Positions 43,195 to 50,659 of a stretch of 64,000 nt of DNA are shown piece after piece. The notes below the pieces were generated by a model that worked only from the letters and a program-made list of their open reading frames with translations, ran no database searches and was not told where the DNA came from. A program made the translations under genes and the position numbers. The stretch lies in contig CAVRZD010000006.1 in the NCBI GenBank assembly GCA_963725645.1, forward strand, positions 558,001 through 622,000, given 5' to 3'. The stretch comes from JALYZC01 sp963725645 (GTDB lineage Bacteria > Actinomycetota > Thermoleophilia > Solirubrobacterales > Solirubrobacteraceae). The first letter of the stretch is position 1, and the number at the start of each line of letters is the position of its first letter.

Positions 43195-43863
43195 ATGAGT
43201 GTGAGTCGCCTGCGAACGATTGTTGTGATGGCCGGGCTTGCCGCGACGGCTGCTGGAGGCACGGCGGTGGCCGCCCCGCGACCCAGGCCGCCGTCGCCGA
43301 CGCTGTCGATCAACACCAGCACGAACCCCATCGTCTACGGCAGCTCGGTGACGATCTTCGGGAGCCTGACGGGCACCGGCAGCGCGAACGCGGCGGTGAC
43401 GCTGCAGCAGGCGCCGTTCCCCTACACGCGCTACACGAACTTGGTAGGCGGAAGGACCAACGCGCTGGGCGTGTACTCGTTCGGGGGGATCCGTCCCGGC
43501 CTGGACACCCGCTACCGGGTCAGGGCCCGGCGGGTGACGAGCGCGAACAAGCTCGTGTTCGTGCGCTATCGCGTGTCCCTGTCGGTGAGCGACTCCACGC
43601 CCAAGCGGGGGCAGCGGGTGCGGTTCTCCGGCGTTGTTTCGCCTGCGGCCAGCGGACGGCTGGTGCTGGTGCAGCGCCGCGGGAGCGACGGGGTGTTTCG
43701 CACGGTGGGCAGAACGACGCTGCTGCCGCGCAGCGCCACGAGCTCGCGGTTCAGCCTGATCAAGCGGATCTTCAGCAGCGGGACCTACCGTGCGCGCATC
43801 GGGGCGGACGCCGCCCATGAGCCCGGAAACAGCGGGACGCGCAGTCTCCGGGCGCACAGCTGA
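43195..43863 (+). CDS. Secreted protein with two Ig-like repeats
   Basis: A 222-residue protein with a signal peptide (RLRTIVVMAGLAATAAGGTAVAA) and a short Pro-rich linker. Two beta-sandwich repeats follow: SSVTIFGSLTGTGSANAAVTLQQ...YRVRARR and RVRFSGVVSPAASGRLVLVQRR...YRARIG, both of the Big/carboxypeptidase-regulatory-like type common in Solirubrobacterales exoproteins. AAAAGGAAGAGG precedes ATG 43195. No catalytic part is seen; an adhesive or structural role is inferred. Confidence 0.7.
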   Translation: MSVSRLRTIVVMAGLAATAAGGTAVAAPRPRPPSPTLSINTSTNPIVYGSSVTIFGSLTGTGSANAAVTLQQAPFPYTRYTNLVGGRTNALGVYSFGGIRPGLDTRYRVRARRVTSANKLVFVRYRVSLSVSDSTPKRGQRVRFSGVVSPAASGRLVLVQRRGSDGVFRTVGRTTLLPRSATSSRFSLIKRIFSSGTYRARIGADAAHEPGNSGTRSLRAHS

Positions 43864-43897
43864 CGAGCGAAAGCCGGGGCGGCCGGGGTTCGCCTAG

Positions 43898-43913
43898 CGA
43901 GCGAGTTCGCTCG
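43898..43913. terminator. Short palindrome after the Ig-like gene
   Basis: CGAGCGA-GT-TCGCTCG, perfect 7-bp arms, 34 bp past the stop. A weak terminator or protein site. Confidence 0.4.
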
Positions 43914-44219
43914 TAAACGGCCGTTCGAAATGCGAGCTTGTGCCACGCCCAGGGCGCGGCATGAGCCCGATGCCTCCAAGAGTCATTTCAAAATCTCTCT
44001 CTGACCCAGCCAGGTGGTCGGTCAACTCGGGCAAGATCGCGTAGCCGTTCCGTTAGTGTCCCGCGGTGCCATCGAAAACCCGTCCTTTCGGTGACCGGGC
44101 CCGGGGCGTTGGCGCGCTGCCGGGCCATTTCTGAATCCCCGGACACCCTAGTCGCCTCCAGGATCGCTTCCGCGTCGTAAGCGCCCCCCGGCGAGTGCCC
44201 ATCGCCGATGAGCCGAGCT

Positions 44220-45212
44220 TTAGAGGAGGGTGTACACGTTGTGCTTGCGGGTGCGCTCGACCCTGATGAAACCGGCGCTTTCGAGGGTCTTGATCGCTCT
44301 TATCGCCGTGTCTCGCGACATCCTGGTGGCTTTAGCGAGGGTGGTGATACTGGGAAAGCAGCGGTTGGCGCAATTCGTGTAGCTATGAAGGGCGACGTAG
44401 ATGGCGATTGCGTAAGGCCCGAGCCCAAGGGTCAGAAGACGCCGATCGACGCACCGACCTTCGGGCCGTTGGCCCGCGCTCTTGGCGATTTGCGCGACTT
44501 CGCCTGGGTCGAGCGGCGGGTGGCAACGTTCTGCGTTTGCCTTCGGGAGGGCAGCGGCGATCTCGGCGGGCGACATGCCCAGCGCGCGCATCGCAGCGGG
44601 GTGTCGAAACAGGCGGTCGTTGCGCTCGCCCTCTGGCCAGTGTTTGAGGTCGGGATGAGCAGGTGATGCGAGAGTCTCGTGAGCTCGGCTTGCCTTGCGG
44701 CGATGGTTGACCCACTCCGGGGCGGACGCGATGCCTTCCGAGAGTGGGCGTGACCACGTATACGCCGCGCCATTGGCGTGTCGGCTGGGTGGGGCGATCA
44801 CGTATCCGCCCTGCCCGCGGATGTCGATACCGGGCGCTAGCTTGGTTCGGCAGCCAGCGTCTCCTTCGTAGTAGAAGTGCTGGCCGCGCCCGGTGCTTGA
44901 GGTTGCGGTACGGGGAGCTCCGAGTGCCTTGAGCGAGTCAGCGCCTTGGGGGCCATCCACGTCGACAACGACCAGGCCGTTGCCGGTGGCGATCGCGATG
45001 TTCGCCCAGGGATAGCTGTTCCACATCTGCGTGACCACCTTCGCGTCGGCTGAGGCATCGTGAACGCCGTGGTGGGTGCAGGGGTGCTTACCGCGGTTGT
45101 TGCACCGAGCCTTTCTGCACGAGCAGCCGTTGCCCTGGGGGCTATGGACGGGGAACACCCTGAACCCCTCCTTGGAGAGGCTCAGGGCTTCCTCCACCAG
45201 CGACTCAGGCAT
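44220..45212 (-). CDS. Bifunctional DNA primase/polymerase with C-terminal HTH
   Basis: A 330-residue protein. The N-terminal Prim-Pol (AEP) domain has the zinc-like CSCRKARCNNRGKHPCTHHG (Cys, Cys, Cys, GKHP), NIAIATGNGLVVVDVDG (catalytic DxD) and GRGQHFYYEG, followed by GIDIRGQGGYVIAPPS. Next comes a PriCT-like stretch, GERNDRLFRHPAAMRALGMSPAEIAAAL. The last 75 residues form a winged HTH, FPSITTLAKATRMSRDTAIRAIKTLESAGF, as in plasmid/phage replication proteins that bind their origin. ATG 45212 is used; it overlaps the HTH gene stop by 8 bp. Confidence 0.82.
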   Translation of the reverse strand: MPESLVEEALSLSKEGFRVFPVHSPQGNGCSCRKARCNNRGKHPCTHHGVHDASADAKVVTQMWNSYPWANIAIATGNGLVVVDVDGPQGADSLKALGAPRTATSSTGRGQHFYYEGDAGCRTKLAPGIDIRGQGGYVIAPPSRHANGAAYTWSRPLSEGIASAPEWVNHRRKASRAHETLASPAHPDLKHWPEGERNDRLFRHPAAMRALGMSPAEIAAALPKANAERCHPPLDPGEVAQIAKSAGQRPEGRCVDRRLLTLGLGPYAIAIYVALHSYTNCANRCFPSITTLAKATRMSRDTAIRAIKTLESAGFIRVERTRKHNVYTLL

Positions 45213-45510
45213 GAGTCCAGTCCTCGACGTCGCGGCGGTTACCAACCGCGCTTCGCTCAGGCTCAGAGGACCTGACATCGGGATCCTCTGTGCTCTGAAA
45301 GAGGAAGTCATCGAGTTCGCGTTCGGCATAGCGGGTCGCCCCTCGAATCTTGACTTTCGAGAGCTGTCCGGATTCGACGATTCGTTCCAGTGTGCGCGGC
45401 GATATGCGCAGGCGATCAGCTGCCTCTTGTGATGTCAGTAGCGGTCCGAATTGGTTCATGTCAGTTACGTTGCGCTGGTGGTCGTTTTGTAGGGTCAGCA
45501 TTCGTCCCAT
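45205..45510 (-). CDS. Excisionase-like helix-turn-helix protein
   Basis: A 101-residue protein whose core is LLTSQEAADRLRISPRTLERIVESGQLSKVKIRGATRYAERELDDFL, a MerR/excisionase HTH_17 domain. The C-terminal tail is acidic and disordered. ATG 45459 (MNQFGPLLTS) is an alternative start. It overlaps and probably is co-transcribed with the primase-polymerase. On an element with a recombinase such a protein may act as a recombination directionality factor or as a copy-number/repressor protein. Confidence 0.75.
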   Translation of the reverse strand: MGRMLTLQNDHQRNVTDMNQFGPLLTSQEAADRLRISPRTLERIVESGQLSKVKIRGATRYAERELDDFLFQSTEDPDVRSSEPERSAVGNRRDVEDWTHA

Positions 45511-45817
45511 GACCCTGAGGCTACTGCCGCCGCTGTCTTACTTGGTCTAGGTACCTGTCACCTATCTTCTTTACTACTGGTACTTAGAGTCGACCTGGTC
45601 GACCAATGAGATCCTGACAGCAGCCATCACAGTCGTCAGTTGTCCTGACAAGTGATCGGTCGCAAGGGGCTCAAGTAGGACAAACGCAGACGCATCGCGC
45701 TTGTGAAAGTCCGACTGTCGGAGATCACCAAGCTGACCGATCCTGTAAACGAAGCTGCTCGACCTAGGAGGGTCTCCCAGTCAAGGGGACCATCCGTGCG
45801 CGAGTAACGAGGAGATC
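45511..45817. other. Gene-free, lower-GC region: candidate replication origin or control region
   Basis: About 300 bp without a convincing gene, directly upstream of the HTH and primase genes. It carries repeated short words: TCCTGACA twice (near 45612 and 45653), GGTAC twice about 30 bp apart, and GTCGACC twice in a row (with TG between). These could be iterons or regulator sites for the HTH or primase winged helix. A short ORF from GTG 45703 (KVRLSEITKL..., 34 codons) is probably chance. Confidence 0.4.
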
Positions 45818-45943
45818 ATGAAGGCAATCGTCCGAGCAACGGGACGACCGAGCTACCGACTAGAACGACCAGGCTTCGGAGGGAGCTGTTTTCTGAAGTC
45901 GGGAATCCTTCGTGATGATCATCTCGACGAGATTCTCGTTTGA
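45818..45943 (+). CDS. Possible 41-codon ORF, antisense to the next gene's end
   Basis: MKAIVRATGRPSYRLERPGF..., with a CGAGGAG Shine-Dalgarno 3-4 nt before ATG. It overlaps the C-terminus of the 45860-46153 gene on the other strand. No homology recognised. The ribosome site is the only support. Confidence 0.2.
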   Translation: MKAIVRATGRPSYRLERPGFGGSCFLKSGILRDDHLDEILV

Positions 45944-46153
45944 GACATAGGCGATCTCGCCTTCAGCGCTGAACGCAAACATGGCGGTCTTTGCGACATC
46001 GAAGTCCGCGATGCCTAGCGCAGCTAATGCATCCTTGTGTTGTGGAGCGCCTTGCTCGGTGGTAGCCCACTCAAACAGGCGGTCATCAATGAGAAGGCCC
46101 TTTCCGGGCGCATCGGGTGTCCAGGGCGAAAAGCCAGGGGGTGTTTCGGGCAT
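45860..46153 (-). CDS. Hypothetical protein of the mobile element
   Basis: A 97-residue acidic protein: MPETPPGFSPWTPDAPGKG, then LLIDDRLFEWATTEQGAPQHKDALAALG, FAFSAEGEIAYVSNENLVEMI. ATG 46153 is preferred because GAAAGGAG lies 8 nt upstream. No family recognised; possible alpha/beta fold. It lies between the recombinase and the HTH/primase pair on the same strand. Confidence 0.55.
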   Translation of the reverse strand: MPETPPGFSPWTPDAPGKGLLIDDRLFEWATTEQGAPQHKDALAALGIADFDVAKTAMFAFSAEGEIAYVSNENLVEMIITKDSRLQKTAPSEAWSF

Positions 46154-46266
46154 GTGCGGTCTCCTTTCGGTGTTGGGCAAAGGCGGCAAGCCTGTTTCGA
46201 GGTGGCGCCAGTGCTTGAGGATTAGACGTATGGGGTTTTCGGAAATGCGATAGGGCGTGGCGATTG

Positions 46267-46977
46267 CTAGGCAGCCGTCTCCAGAGCCGCTGAAGTTCGC
46301 AGCACAGATCTGACGGTCATGGCGTGCCAGCGTCCTCCGCGCTTTGCTGGAACGCCATCGGCATTGAGCCGCTGCGCAATGCGGTCAAAGCTCATGCGAC
46401 GCGATCGCATGCGCCGCATCCGCTGAACAACATTCTGTTCGCTCGCATGCGGAACCAGGCGGTCCTTCGTAGCCCGGTAACCAAAGGGAACAGGGCCGTA
46501 GATGCGCCCCTGAGACCGCAGCTCGCCGAGCGCTTCGGCGGTGCGCTGGGCAATCAGCTCGCGCTCAAGCTGAGAGAAGACCGCGGCCACGCCCGCCATC
46601 GCCCGGCCCTGCGGGGTGCTCAGGTCGAGCCGGTCAGCAATCGAGACCAGGCCAACCGTCCCGTCCGCGAAACGCTTCAGGACAGTCAGGGTTTCGGCGG
46701 CATCACGACCCAAGCGGTCAAGTCGAACAACGACCACTGCATCTACGCTCGCGCGGCGTGCATCAAGAAGCGCCGCGATCTCTGCACCCCCTGGGCGGTC
46801 AGCAAGGGGCAGGGTGCCCGACACGCCACCGTCCTCCACGACGTCCATGAGGGTGGCGCCTGTGGCTTCGCACCACGCCTCGATGCGAGCCCGTTGGGCA
46901 TCGAGGCTCATGCCCTCGCTAGCCTGCTCCACAGAAGAGCATCGAACATATCCGATAACTCTTAAGGCGTTAGGCAC
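46267..46977 (-). CDS. Serine recombinase (resolvase/invertase type)
   Basis: A 236-residue protein. The catalytic domain has VIGYVRCSSVEQASEG (Ser14 as the likely nucleophile, in place of the YxRVS motif), VVVVRLDRLGRDAAET and GMAGVAAVFSQLERELIAQRTAEAL (the long E-helix region). A short recombinase/HTH part follows: GPVPFGYRATKDRL, FDRIAQRLNADGVPAKRGGRW. It is shorter than large serine integrases (which exceed 450 residues), so it is closer to small resolvases, invertases or IS607-like enzymes. GTG 46977 is the start. This is the only recombinase in the window. Confidence 0.88.
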   Translation of the reverse strand: MPNALRVIGYVRCSSVEQASEGMSLDAQRARIEAWCEATGATLMDVVEDGGVSGTLPLADRPGGAEIAALLDARRASVDAVVVVRLDRLGRDAAETLTVLKRFADGTVGLVSIADRLDLSTPQGRAMAGVAAVFSQLERELIAQRTAEALGELRSQGRIYGPVPFGYRATKDRLVPHASEQNVVQRMRRMRSRRMSFDRIAQRLNADGVPAKRGGRWHAMTVRSVLRTSAALETAA

Positions 46978-47170
46978 TACATGAATTCTACCAGTGACAA
47001 CAGCGAGCGGAATACGTTGTGTCTAGCGGGTTCAACGAGCGCAGTGAAGCCTGGACTCAAGCGGCAGGCAGGGCAAAGTGTGAAGACGCAAGAAGGAATT
47101 CCTTGCCGTTGCGACGAGGAGGTAGAAGGCGGTCGTTACGCGCGCCAGATGACTAAGGCAATGCCCGTCC

Positions 47171-47521
47171 CTAGCGAGCTAGTAGCCCACCGTCTGCCTT
47201 CTTGACCTTCTTGGCGGCGACGAGCGTCTTGATGAGCCCGCTGACGTAGGAGGGCGTCACACCAGCCTCCTTCGCGAGAGCTCCGGGGGTGATGCCTGGG
47301 CGCTGCTTGATGATCGAGAGCAGCTGCTCTTGGCGCTGCTCGGGCGACATCCGGGTACGACGACCGGCTCGACTTGGCTTGCTCCGGGGCTTGCGGGCTG
47401 AGCTAGGTGGGCGGCCATCGCGGCCACTCAGATGCCGAAGCGCAGTTTCGAGCTTCTCGACATCTCCCTTCAGCCGGGCGATCTCGTCGGTGATTGCCTT
47501 CTGGGCTGTTTCGAGTGCCAT
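47171..47521 (-). CDS. Winged-helix DNA-binding protein with coiled-coil N-terminus
   Basis: A 116-residue protein. The first 40 residues (ALETAQKAITDEIARLKGDVEKLETALRHL) form a coiled coil. A basic linker (KPRSKPSRAGRRTRM) follows, then a MarR/wHTH-like domain, RQEQLLSIIKQRPGITPGALAKEAGVTPSYVSGLIKTLVAAKKVKK. An AGGAGGTAAGC ribosome site precedes ATG 47521. Similar small proteins occur widely in actinobacteria with unknown targets. It could belong to the element or be the right flank. Confidence 0.7.
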   Translation of the reverse strand: MALETAQKAITDEIARLKGDVEKLETALRHLSGRDGRPPSSARKPRSKPSRAGRRTRMSPEQRQEQLLSIIKQRPGITPGALAKEAGVTPSYVSGLIKTLVAAKKVKKADGGLLAR

Positions 47522-47719
47522 GCTTACCTCCTGTTGCTGACCGAGCGGACCGTAGCAGTTCACCAGACGCTGTCTAAGGCTTCTGGAGACAATGAACAGC
47601 ATTGTGCAAGGCCCTGGTCCAGAAGCATTGGAGAAGCCCGCAGGCGGCCTCTCAGCGTCTGCCCACCGCATGGATGCACCAGGCTCCGCTGCCTTGTCAT
47701 CCGACTTGACTAGGAGCGG

Positions 47720-47725
47720 GATACT
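47720..47725 (+). promoter_or_regulatory. -10-like GATACT before the first NTF2-like gene
   Basis: GATACT with 9 nt to the ATG at 47735; the same GATACT...ATG spacing recurs at 50114, 51108, 51575 and 52083. Transcription would start at or near the ATG. Confidence 0.45.
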
Positions 47726-47734
47726 GAATGGGCG

Positions 47735-48136
47735 ATGTCGCAGGAGAACGTCGAGATCGTGCGGCGGGTAGTTGAGGCTACGAACCGGTCCGACCTCGCC
47801 GCACTTGACACCTTGTGGACCGCGGACGCGGAGTTCCATTCCACATTTGCCGCCGCCGAGGGTCGAACGTTTCGGGGCCTACAAGGAATCCGAGATTACT
47901 TCGCAACGCTCGGCGAAGTCTTTGACGAGCTGCGTATCGAGATCGAGGGGATCACCGAGGTCGATCAGGATCGACTCGTTGTTCTGGTTGGGCTTAGGGG
48001 GCGGGGCAAGGAAAGCGGCGCCGTTGTCGAGGCCCACCACGGGCACGTGTGGACGATCCGCGACCGAAAGGTCAAGCGCATAGTCAGCTACCTCGCCCCA
48101 GCAGACGCTTTCGAAGCCGTGGGGCTGCGGGAATAG
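47735..48136 (+). CDS. NTF2/SnoaL-like protein, array member 1
   Basis: A 133-residue cone-shaped alpha+beta fold: MSQENVEIVRRVVEATNRSDL, LDTLWTADAEFHST, FRGLQGIRDYFATL, DELRIEIEGIT and a HVWTIRDRKVKRIVSYLAPADAFEAVGLRE end. The arrangement (helical start, 'D-E-W/F-H' strand, 'G.eai..y' helix, tail sheet) is the SnoaL_2 pattern. Enzymatic or ligand-binding role unknown. The last residues match the array tail. It has no ribosome site; a GATACT box stands 9 nt before ATG. Confidence 0.82.
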   Translation: MSQENVEIVRRVVEATNRSDLAALDTLWTADAEFHSTFAAAEGRTFRGLQGIRDYFATLGEVFDELRIEIEGITEVDQDRLVVLVGLRGRGKESGAVVEAHHGHVWTIRDRKVKRIVSYLAPADAFEAVGLRE

Positions 48137-48139
48137 GCG

Positions 48140-48350
48140 ATGTCGCAGGAGAACGTAGAGATCGTGCGGCGGTTGTTGAGTATGGGGCTGAAGTTCAGGC
48201 CGTCCTACGGGACGGTGGCCTCACCGCCGATCAAGCGTTTCTCTCGATGTGGCATCCGGTCCCTGAGACCGGGATCTCGCGCGGCCTCGGGTGGACTCAC
48301 ATCAACAGACTGGCGAGAGCTGAGGCCATTCGTGCCCCCTCCCCTGGGCC
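48140..48350 (+). pseudogene. Remnant of an NTF2-like gene, array member 2 (N-terminal start kept)
   Basis: Starts exactly 3 nt after the previous stop with MSQENVEIVRRLLSMGLK, then becomes non-homologous (Arg/Ser/Pro-rich, no NTF2 core). The frame ends at 48385 and the conserved tail is missing. The preserved part ends near 48185. Best read as a truncated copy. Confidence 0.55.
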
Positions 48351-48365
48351 GCCGACGTGCCTACA

Positions 48366-48632
48366 TCAAGCACGCGCCTCCATGATGAGCGGCACGGCCT
48401 CCTCGACCGTCAGCATCACCTGGGTGTTGTACTCCACCCACTGCGTGTAGTTCTGCAGGTTCCGATACGCCCCCGCCACATCATCGGTATCAGCGATCAC
48501 CACGCCATGGCTGCCGTCAGCAGCCACGTAGTGCGCCGTCGCGCCGGGTCCGGCACCCTCCTTGGCGAAGACCTCCAACAGCTTCATGGTCTCCTCGTTG
48601 CTGATGTACGGCTTGATCTTGTACGTCGTCAT
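48366..48632 (-). CDS. DUF3303-like small protein
   Basis: An 88-residue protein from ATG 48632: MTTYKIKPYISNEETMKLLEVFAKEG, then HYVAADGSHGVVIADTDDVAGAYRNL and YNTQVMLTVEEAVPLIME. The pattern (short beta-alpha-beta with 'G.GxxIxExDD') matches DUF3303-like dimeric alpha/beta-barrel proteins. It is inserted antisense between NTF2-like copies; its GC-rich third positions suggest it is expressed. TTG 48641 is an alternative start. Confidence 0.65.
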   Translation of the reverse strand: MTTYKIKPYISNEETMKLLEVFAKEGAGPGATAHYVAADGSHGVVIADTDDVAGAYRNLQNYTQWVEYNTQVMLTVEEAVPLIMEARA

Positions 48633-48754
48633 GAAGAGCAAGCTTCCCCCTCGTTTGTTGCTTGCGTGAGACCCTATGCCACGTTTGCCGCACCCGCAAG
48701 GCGGCGAGATACTGTCGGTCGGTGTCTTGACGGGCCAGCCGACGAGCTGTCGAA

Positions 48755-48850
48755 TGGGTCAACTACGTCGTCGCCACGTTCCGCAATGGGGAGTACGTCC
48801 GCGCCGAGGTGTTCCTCGACCGCCAGAAGGCCCTCGAAGCCGTGGGACTC
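48755..48850 (+). pseudogene. C-terminal remnant of an NTF2-like gene
   Basis: About 96 bp translate as WVNYVVATFRNGEYVRAEV...LDRQKALEAVGL, the last strand pair and tail of an array member. No N-terminal part precedes it. The tail runs directly into the ATG of the next copy (GACTCG-ATGTCGCAG), without its own RE-stop. Confidence 0.65.
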
Positions 48851-48851
48851 G

Positions 48852-49160
48852 ATGTCGCAGGAGAACGTGGAGATCGTGCGGGGGCATGCTTGATGCGACC
48901 AACGCGGGCGACTTCGACGCTGCGACGCCGTATGGGAGCACAACCTGGGTCTTGGCACGCCGATGGAGGGCACCTACGTAGGCCACGAAGGTATGCGGCG
49001 GTTCGTGGCTGACACGGTGGAAACGTTCGAGGTGTTCAACGTACTAATGCCCACCAACCGCCCGGACCAAGTCGACGTCAACATCGACCAACCGACGGGC
49101 AGCAGTCAGCCCAGTGCGGCGCCGGTCGATAGCTCGTTCATGATCACCGCGTTCTGCTAG
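48852..49160 (+). pseudogene. Decayed NTF2-like gene, array member
   Basis: Begins MSQENVEIVRG and stops after 13 codons. Removing one G from a G5 run restores GMLDATNAGDFDAA; a second shift gives VWEHNLGLGTPMEGTYVGHEGMRRFVADTVETFEVF, an NTF2 core. The end at 49160 lacks the array tail. At least two indels and a missing C-terminus make this a true pseudogene. Confidence 0.65.
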
Positions 49161-49193
49161 CGCCTCGCCACGAGCCGGGAGACTGGGCGGGCG

Positions 49194-49598
49194 ATGTCGC
49201 AGAGGAACGTCGAGGTGGTACGTAGGGCGATCGAGGCCTGGAACCAGGGCCAGCTCGACTCCGCTTCGGCCTCCGCCTATTGCGCCCCTGACGTCGAGTT
49301 CCACGAAGACCCCGACTACCCGGATGGCGGCGTTCACCGGGGCACGCAGGCGATTGAGGCGCACTTCCAGCAGTTCCTTGACTCCTTCCAGGACATTCGA
49401 TTCGAGATCGAGGAAGTCATCGACCTCGGGGCCCGGGTCGTCGTCTGCAACCGCCAGCATGGACACGGCAAGGAGAGCGGCGCCGACGTAGAGATGCGCA
49501 ACGCCTGGGTCTTCGAGTTTCGAGACGAGAAGATCGTTCGGATCACGCCCTGCTGGAGCAGATCACAGGCCCTCGAAGCCGTAGGGCTGCAGGAGTAG
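49194..49598 (+). CDS. NTF2/SnoaL-like protein, array member
   Basis: A 134-residue protein: MSQRNVEVVRRAIEAWNQGQLDSASASAYCAPDVEFHEDP, VHRGTQAIEAHFQQFLDSFQDIRFEIEEVIDLG, NRQHGHGKESGADVEMRNAWVFEF, tail SQALEAVGLQE. The hydrophilic HGHGKESGA loop recurs as GRGKESGA and QARGKASGL in other copies and may line the pocket. GGAGACTGGGCGGGCG precedes the ATG (variant of the GATACT box). Confidence 0.82.
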   Translation: MSQRNVEVVRRAIEAWNQGQLDSASASAYCAPDVEFHEDPDYPDGGVHRGTQAIEAHFQQFLDSFQDIRFEIEEVIDLGARVVVCNRQHGHGKESGADVEMRNAWVFEFRDEKIVRITPCWSRSQALEAVGLQE

Positions 49599-49601
49599 GC
49601 G

Positions 49602-50006
49602 ATGTCGCAGGAGGATGCCGACAGAATCCGTCGTGCCTATGAGGTCTGGAACGAGTCCGGCCCGGCGGCAGTCACGGAACGGTTTTGGGCGGAGGATGTG
49701 GTCTACCGGGAGGGTCCAGGTTGGCCCGATGGCGGCGGGGTCTTCCGGGGCCGTGCGGCTGCGCTGGCTCGCATGCAGACCTTGATCGACCTGGTGGGGC
49801 CGATCAAGGTGCGCGTGGAGGAGCTGATCGAGGTCGGTGACGGCCGTTTCGTCGCTTGCACGCGCATGGTTGGTGAGAGCGCGGCGAGCGGCCCGTACAC
49901 CGAGTCCTTCGCCGTCGTGCATCGATTGCGCGACGGCCTGGTCATCGAAGCCGACTACTACCTCGACCGCGCTCAGGCACTCGAAGCCGTCGGACTGCAG
50001 GAGTAG
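49602..50006 (+). CDS. NTF2/SnoaL-like protein, array member
   Basis: A 134-residue protein beginning MSQEDADRIRRAYEVWNESG, then ERFWAEDVVYREGPGWPDGGGVFRGRAAALARMQTLIDL and a RAQALEAVGLQE tail. It starts 3 nt after the previous stop (TAG-GCG-ATG), so it must be translated from the upstream transcript or be leaderless. Sequence is divergent in the middle but keeps both ends. Confidence 0.8.
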   Translation: MSQEDADRIRRAYEVWNESGPAAVTERFWAEDVVYREGPGWPDGGGVFRGRAAALARMQTLIDLVGPIKVRVEELIEVGDGRFVACTRMVGESAASGPYTESFAVVHRLRDGLVIEADYYLDRAQALEAVGLQE

Positions 50007-50010
50007 CGGT

Positions 50011-50077
50011 ATGTCGGTGGAGAACGTCGAGGTGGTGGGGCGATCGACGCCGCGGGTATCGCCGCTCCGGGCTCGCG
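50011..50077 (+). pseudogene. N-terminal remnant of an NTF2-like gene
   Basis: MSVENVEVVGR (the array start with Gln-to-Val) is followed by unrelated codons. Starts 4 nt after the previous stop. The promoter-like repeat cassette begins right after it (50078). Confidence 0.5.
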
Positions 50078-50128
50078 CACCTACTCAGCTACGAGAAGCT
50101 GCCCAGGCTGAGGGATACTGGGCGGGCG
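50078..50128 (+). repeat. Repeated promoter-like cassette, copy A
   Basis: CACCTACTCAGCTACGAGAAG, a variable part, then GAGGGATACTGGGCGGGCG immediately before the ATG at 50129. Copies B (51532-51589) and C (52023-52097) match. The only promoter-like element is GATACT at 50114-50119, 9 nt before ATG. No Shine-Dalgarno at the right distance. Confidence 0.65.
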
Positions 50129-50599
50129 ATGTCGCAGGAGAACGTGGAGGTGGTGCGACGCATTTGCCAGCCGCGCGACGGCGAGGATCTCCTCCCAGCG
50201 GTTAGGGCGTTTGTGGAAAGCGTTGACTGGTCCGAACGCGACGCTGTCACGGCTCCGCTCGCTGAGCTCTTCCAGGCACGCACGCGCGATCTCCACCCCG
50301 ACATCGAGTGGGAGACCACCGGGGCGGTGGGCGACGTGTGGCGCGGCCACGATGGAGTGGCCCGTTATTGGGCCGACTGGGTCGAGGCTTGGGAGAGCTA
50401 CGTCTACCGCGTGAAGGAATACCGCGACCTGGGGAGCTGGGTCCTCACGCTGGCCGACATCAAGGCAGTTGGGCGCGGCGGGATCCCCGTGGAGATGCGG
50501 ATGTTCCAGATCTGGCAGGTGAGGGACGGCAGGGTGACCGTGATGCGGGCACTCCCGTCCGAGGCCGAGGCCCTCGAAGCCGTGGGGCTGCGGGAGTAG
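50129..50599 (+). CDS. NTF2/SnoaL-like protein, array member (longest)
   Basis: A 156-residue protein, about 22 residues longer than its siblings: MSQENVEVVRRICQPRDGED, then an insertion around LPAVRAFVESVDWSERDAVTAPLAELFQARTRDLHPDIEWE and a normal core: WRGHDGVARYWADWVEAWESY, MRMFQIWQVRDGRV, tail EALEAVGLRE. The insertion may alter the pocket mouth. Confidence 0.8.
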   Translation: MSQENVEVVRRICQPRDGEDLLPAVRAFVESVDWSERDAVTAPLAELFQARTRDLHPDIEWETTGAVGDVWRGHDGVARYWADWVEAWESYVYRVKEYRDLGSWVLTLADIKAVGRGGIPVEMRMFQIWQVRDGRVTVMRALPSEAEALEAVGLRE

Positions 50600-50659
50600 G
50601 CTCGCCGTGGTGGTGCTAGGCGTTGAACTGGCCAGGCGACATCTGAGAGGAGACGTGGC

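Larger units (their letters stand above)
44170..47560 (-). mobile_element. Integrated element with primase-polymerase, excisionase-like HTH and serine recombinase
   Basis: Five genes on one strand (47521 down to 44220): winged-helix protein, serine recombinase, unknown, HTH, primase-polymerase. The visible drop in GC and different codon use against both flanks point to transfer. The primase gives replication, the recombinase excision/integration and the HTH the directionality. No capsid, portal, terminase or relaxase gene is present, so it is not a prophage or a conjugative element by itself. Boundaries are approximate; no att pair was identified. Confidence 0.55.

Noticed and set aside
46981..47205. 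74-codon plus-strand ORF divergent from the recombinase
   Set aside because: No ribosome site, no recognisable motif, and it overlaps the end of the 47171 gene.
48852..49160. Treating the broken NTF2-like copies as sequencing errors like the nuo frameshifts
   Set aside because: These copies also lack whole ends or cores, so they need deletions, not only one-base corrections.
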